Assembly: GCA_029555885.1 (NCBI GenBank) | Contig: JAKPQT010000288.1 | Location: 1-21,314 of the forward strand | Direction: 5' to 3' | Length of the DNA: 21,314 bases | Origin: Chloroflexota bacterium | GTDB lineage: Bacteria > Chloroflexota > Anaerolineae > CG2-30-64-16 | Shown: positions 20,282 to 21,314 of the stretch, piece after piece | Numbering within the stretch: position 1 is the first letter of the stretch | Layout of the letters: the number at the start of each line of letters is the position of its first letter | The notes under the pieces: model-generated | Database searches by the model: none | What the model was told of the DNA's origin: nothing | What the model saw: the letters and a program-made list of their open reading frames with translations, nothing else | Position numbers and translations under genes: made by a program

Positions 20282-20752
20282 ATGACCACCGCCACTGCCC
20301 AATCCAAGATGACCCTTCCCGCCGCGGGAGAGGTTAAGGCAGCCGTCCAGGGTCAACGTGCCTTGGCGGCTTACCTCGCAACCCAGTTCGAGACGCAGCA
20401 CATCCAGATCTTTGATGACCACAAACAGGCTCATCAGGTGGAACTGCCTACCTCGGCGTTGCGCCTGCTGGTCGACATCCTGGCCGAGTTGGCCGATGGC
20501 AATGCAGTAAAGGTGGTGCCCGTCCATGCAGAGCTGACGACCCAAGAGGCGGCGGACTTGCTCAACGTGTCCCGTCCCCATTTCGTCAAGCTGCTAGAAG
20601 ATGGGGTGTTGGCATTTCATCGCACCGGCAAGCACCGCAGGGTGAGGTTCGCCGATCTGATGCAGTACAAGGAAGCGCGCGAGCGCGCCAGTGAGCAGGC
20701 GATGGCCGAACTCGCTCAGCAGTCGCAAGAGTTGGGAATGGGATACGAATGA
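20282..20752 (+). CDS. HTH (excisionase/MerR-like) DNA-binding protein, probable antitoxin of PIN toxin
   Basis: A 156-residue protein. The C-terminal half holds an excisionase-type winged helix-turn-helix: LTTQEAADLLNVSRPHFVKL (about 85-104), then LEDGVLAFHRTGKHRRVRF and a helix DLMQYKEARERAS. The N-terminal ~80 residues (QRALAAYLATQFETQHIQIF, then LPTSALRLLVDILAELADG) look like a separate dimerisation or toxin-binding domain. The start is secure: AGGAG (20271-20275) is 6 nt before ATG. The next gene, a PIN-domain nuclease, overlaps as ATGA (20749-20752), which is the classic antitoxin-toxin arrangement. It probably represses its own promoter through the TTTCGA repeats. An ICE excisionase (Xis) role is possible from the fold alone, but the N-terminal domain and the PIN partner argue for an antitoxin. 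Confidence 0.8.
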   Translation: MTTATAQSKMTLPAAGEVKAAVQGQRALAAYLATQFETQHIQIFDDHKQAHQVELPTSALRLLVDILAELADGNAVKVVPVHAELTTQEAADLLNVSRPHFVKLLEDGVLAFHRTGKHRRVRFADLMQYKEARERASEQAMAELAQQSQELGMGYE

Positions 20753-21314
20753 GGCATTCCCCATTCACCGCCGTCTACGACGCGTGCGTTCTATATCCCG
20801 CGCCACTGCGGGATTTCCTGATGTGGCTCGGCCTGTCTGGCCGCTTCCGGGCGCGGTGGAGCCAAGCCATTCATGAGGAGTGGAAACGCAACCTGTTGAT
20901 CAACCGCCCCGATCTCACCCGGGTTCAGGTCGACAGGACGTCGGATCTCATGGACAGGGCCATTCCGGACGGCTTGGTGGAGGGCTACGAAGCGCTCGTG
21001 GCAGGCCTGACATTGCCCGATCCGGACGATCGGCACGTCCTGGCTGCGGCGATTCGCTGCGGTGCGAGCGTGATTGTGACGTTCAACGAACGGGATTTCC
21101 CGAACGATCTGCTGGCTCCGTACGGCATCGAATCGCAGCACCCCGATGAGTTTGTGGACAACCTGCTGGATCTGGATGCGGCCGCCGTAGTGTCGGCTGC
21201 GCAGCGCCAGCGTGCCCAACTCAAGCATCCGCCGATCGATGTGGACCGCTATCTCGAAATCCTGCTGCGCCAAGGCCTTGTGCAAACGACCAAGGTGCTG
21301 GCGACCTATCGCAC
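20749..21314 (+). CDS. PIN-domain protein, probable toxin ribonuclease (3' end outside window)
   Basis: The frame ATG 20749 to the right edge encodes at least 188 residues without a stop. PIN-domain features are visible: Asp11 in AVYDACVLYP, a Glu pair in HEEWKRN (43-44), Asp94 in LPDPDDRHVLAAAI, and VTFNERDFP (113-118) with the last acidic/polar position. These are the metal-binding residues of PIN nucleases, and the set looks complete. It is of the longer PIN type (PIN_3-like) with a C-terminal helical extension after about residue 140. The start overlaps the stop of the HTH gene, so the two form an operon. By family, PIN toxins cut RNA (mRNA, rRNA or tRNA); which RNA is unknown here. The C-terminus and any third gene lie beyond the window. 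Confidence 0.85.
   Translation, partial: MRHSPFTAVYDACVLYPAPLRDFLMWLGLSGRFRARWSQAIHEEWKRNLLINRPDLTRVQVDRTSDLMDRAIPDGLVEGYEALVAGLTLPDPDDRHVLAAAIRCGASVIVTFNERDFPNDLLAPYGIESQHPDEFVDNLLDLDAAAVVSAAQRQRAQLKHPPIDVDRYLEILLRQGLVQTTKVLATYR

Noticed and set aside
20282..20752. ICE excisionase (Xis) identity for the HTH protein
   Set aside because: The HTH is excisionase-like, but the extra N-terminal domain and the ATGA overlap with a PIN-domain gene favour an antitoxin. No integrase is nearby.
1..21314. CRISPR arrays, tRNA, rRNA, attachment sites, integrase
   Set aside because: Looked for by eye on both strands; no regularly spaced repeats, tRNA-like cloverleaf ends or recombinase motifs were seen.

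Overview
The window is GC-rich proteobacterial DNA. Gene content and codon use fit Pseudomonas, Burkholderiales or Stenotrophomonas-like hosts. It is the transfer core of an integrating conjugative element (ICE) of the ICEclc / PFGI-1 (GI-type T4SS) class. I assigned this from the ordered set of protein families on the minus strand, read by eye and without any database search.

Layout, left to right. Positions 1-1051 hold the 3' part of an alpha/beta-hydrolase gene that enters from outside the window. Positions 1052-2109 are a strip of decayed accessory genes: an IS66 transposase scrap, an unrecognised small ORF with a likely frame break, and an ATPase that has lost its P-loop. A MobH-type relaxase gene (traI, minus strand) follows at 2160-4022. 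Upstream of it lies a 315-nt gene-free, repeat-rich stretch that is an oriT candidate and also carries the promoter of the next operon. That operon is a plus-strand Xre/MbcA-ParS-like antitoxin plus RES-domain toxin pair (4338-5609). A DUF3742 membrane protein follows at 5694-6053.

From 20078 down to 6060 the minus strand is an almost uninterrupted mating-pore cluster. In transcription order it encodes RAQPRD protein, PFL_4701-, PFL_4702- and TIGR03750-like membrane proteins, the PFL_4703-like (VirB8/TraE role), PFL_4704-like (VirB9/TraK role) and PFL_4705-like (VirB10/TraB role) core proteins, a lipoprotein, a VirB4/TraC ATPase, a DsbA-like thiol protein and a RadC-family protein. A strong intrinsic terminator with a UUCG loop follows radC. 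A second block then encodes PFL_4709-, PFL_4710- (TraU-like) and PFL_4711-like proteins, a small membrane protein and a TraG-N protein. Many junctions are 4-nt ATGA/GTGA overlaps, consistent with coupled translation.

At the right edge a plus-strand HTH protein and a PIN-domain protein (3' end cut by the window) form a probable second toxin-antitoxin pair, divergent from the transfer operon. The transfer core is therefore bracketed by two different toxin-antitoxin-like modules. The parts most worth checking are regulatory: an 11-bp perfect inverted repeat around the Xre-RES promoter, the relaxase-adjacent repeat region, the TTTCGA repeats before the HTH-PIN operon, the internal terminator, and a radC leader that could fold in two exclusive ways. 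I saw no rRNA, tRNA, CRISPR array, integrase or att site.
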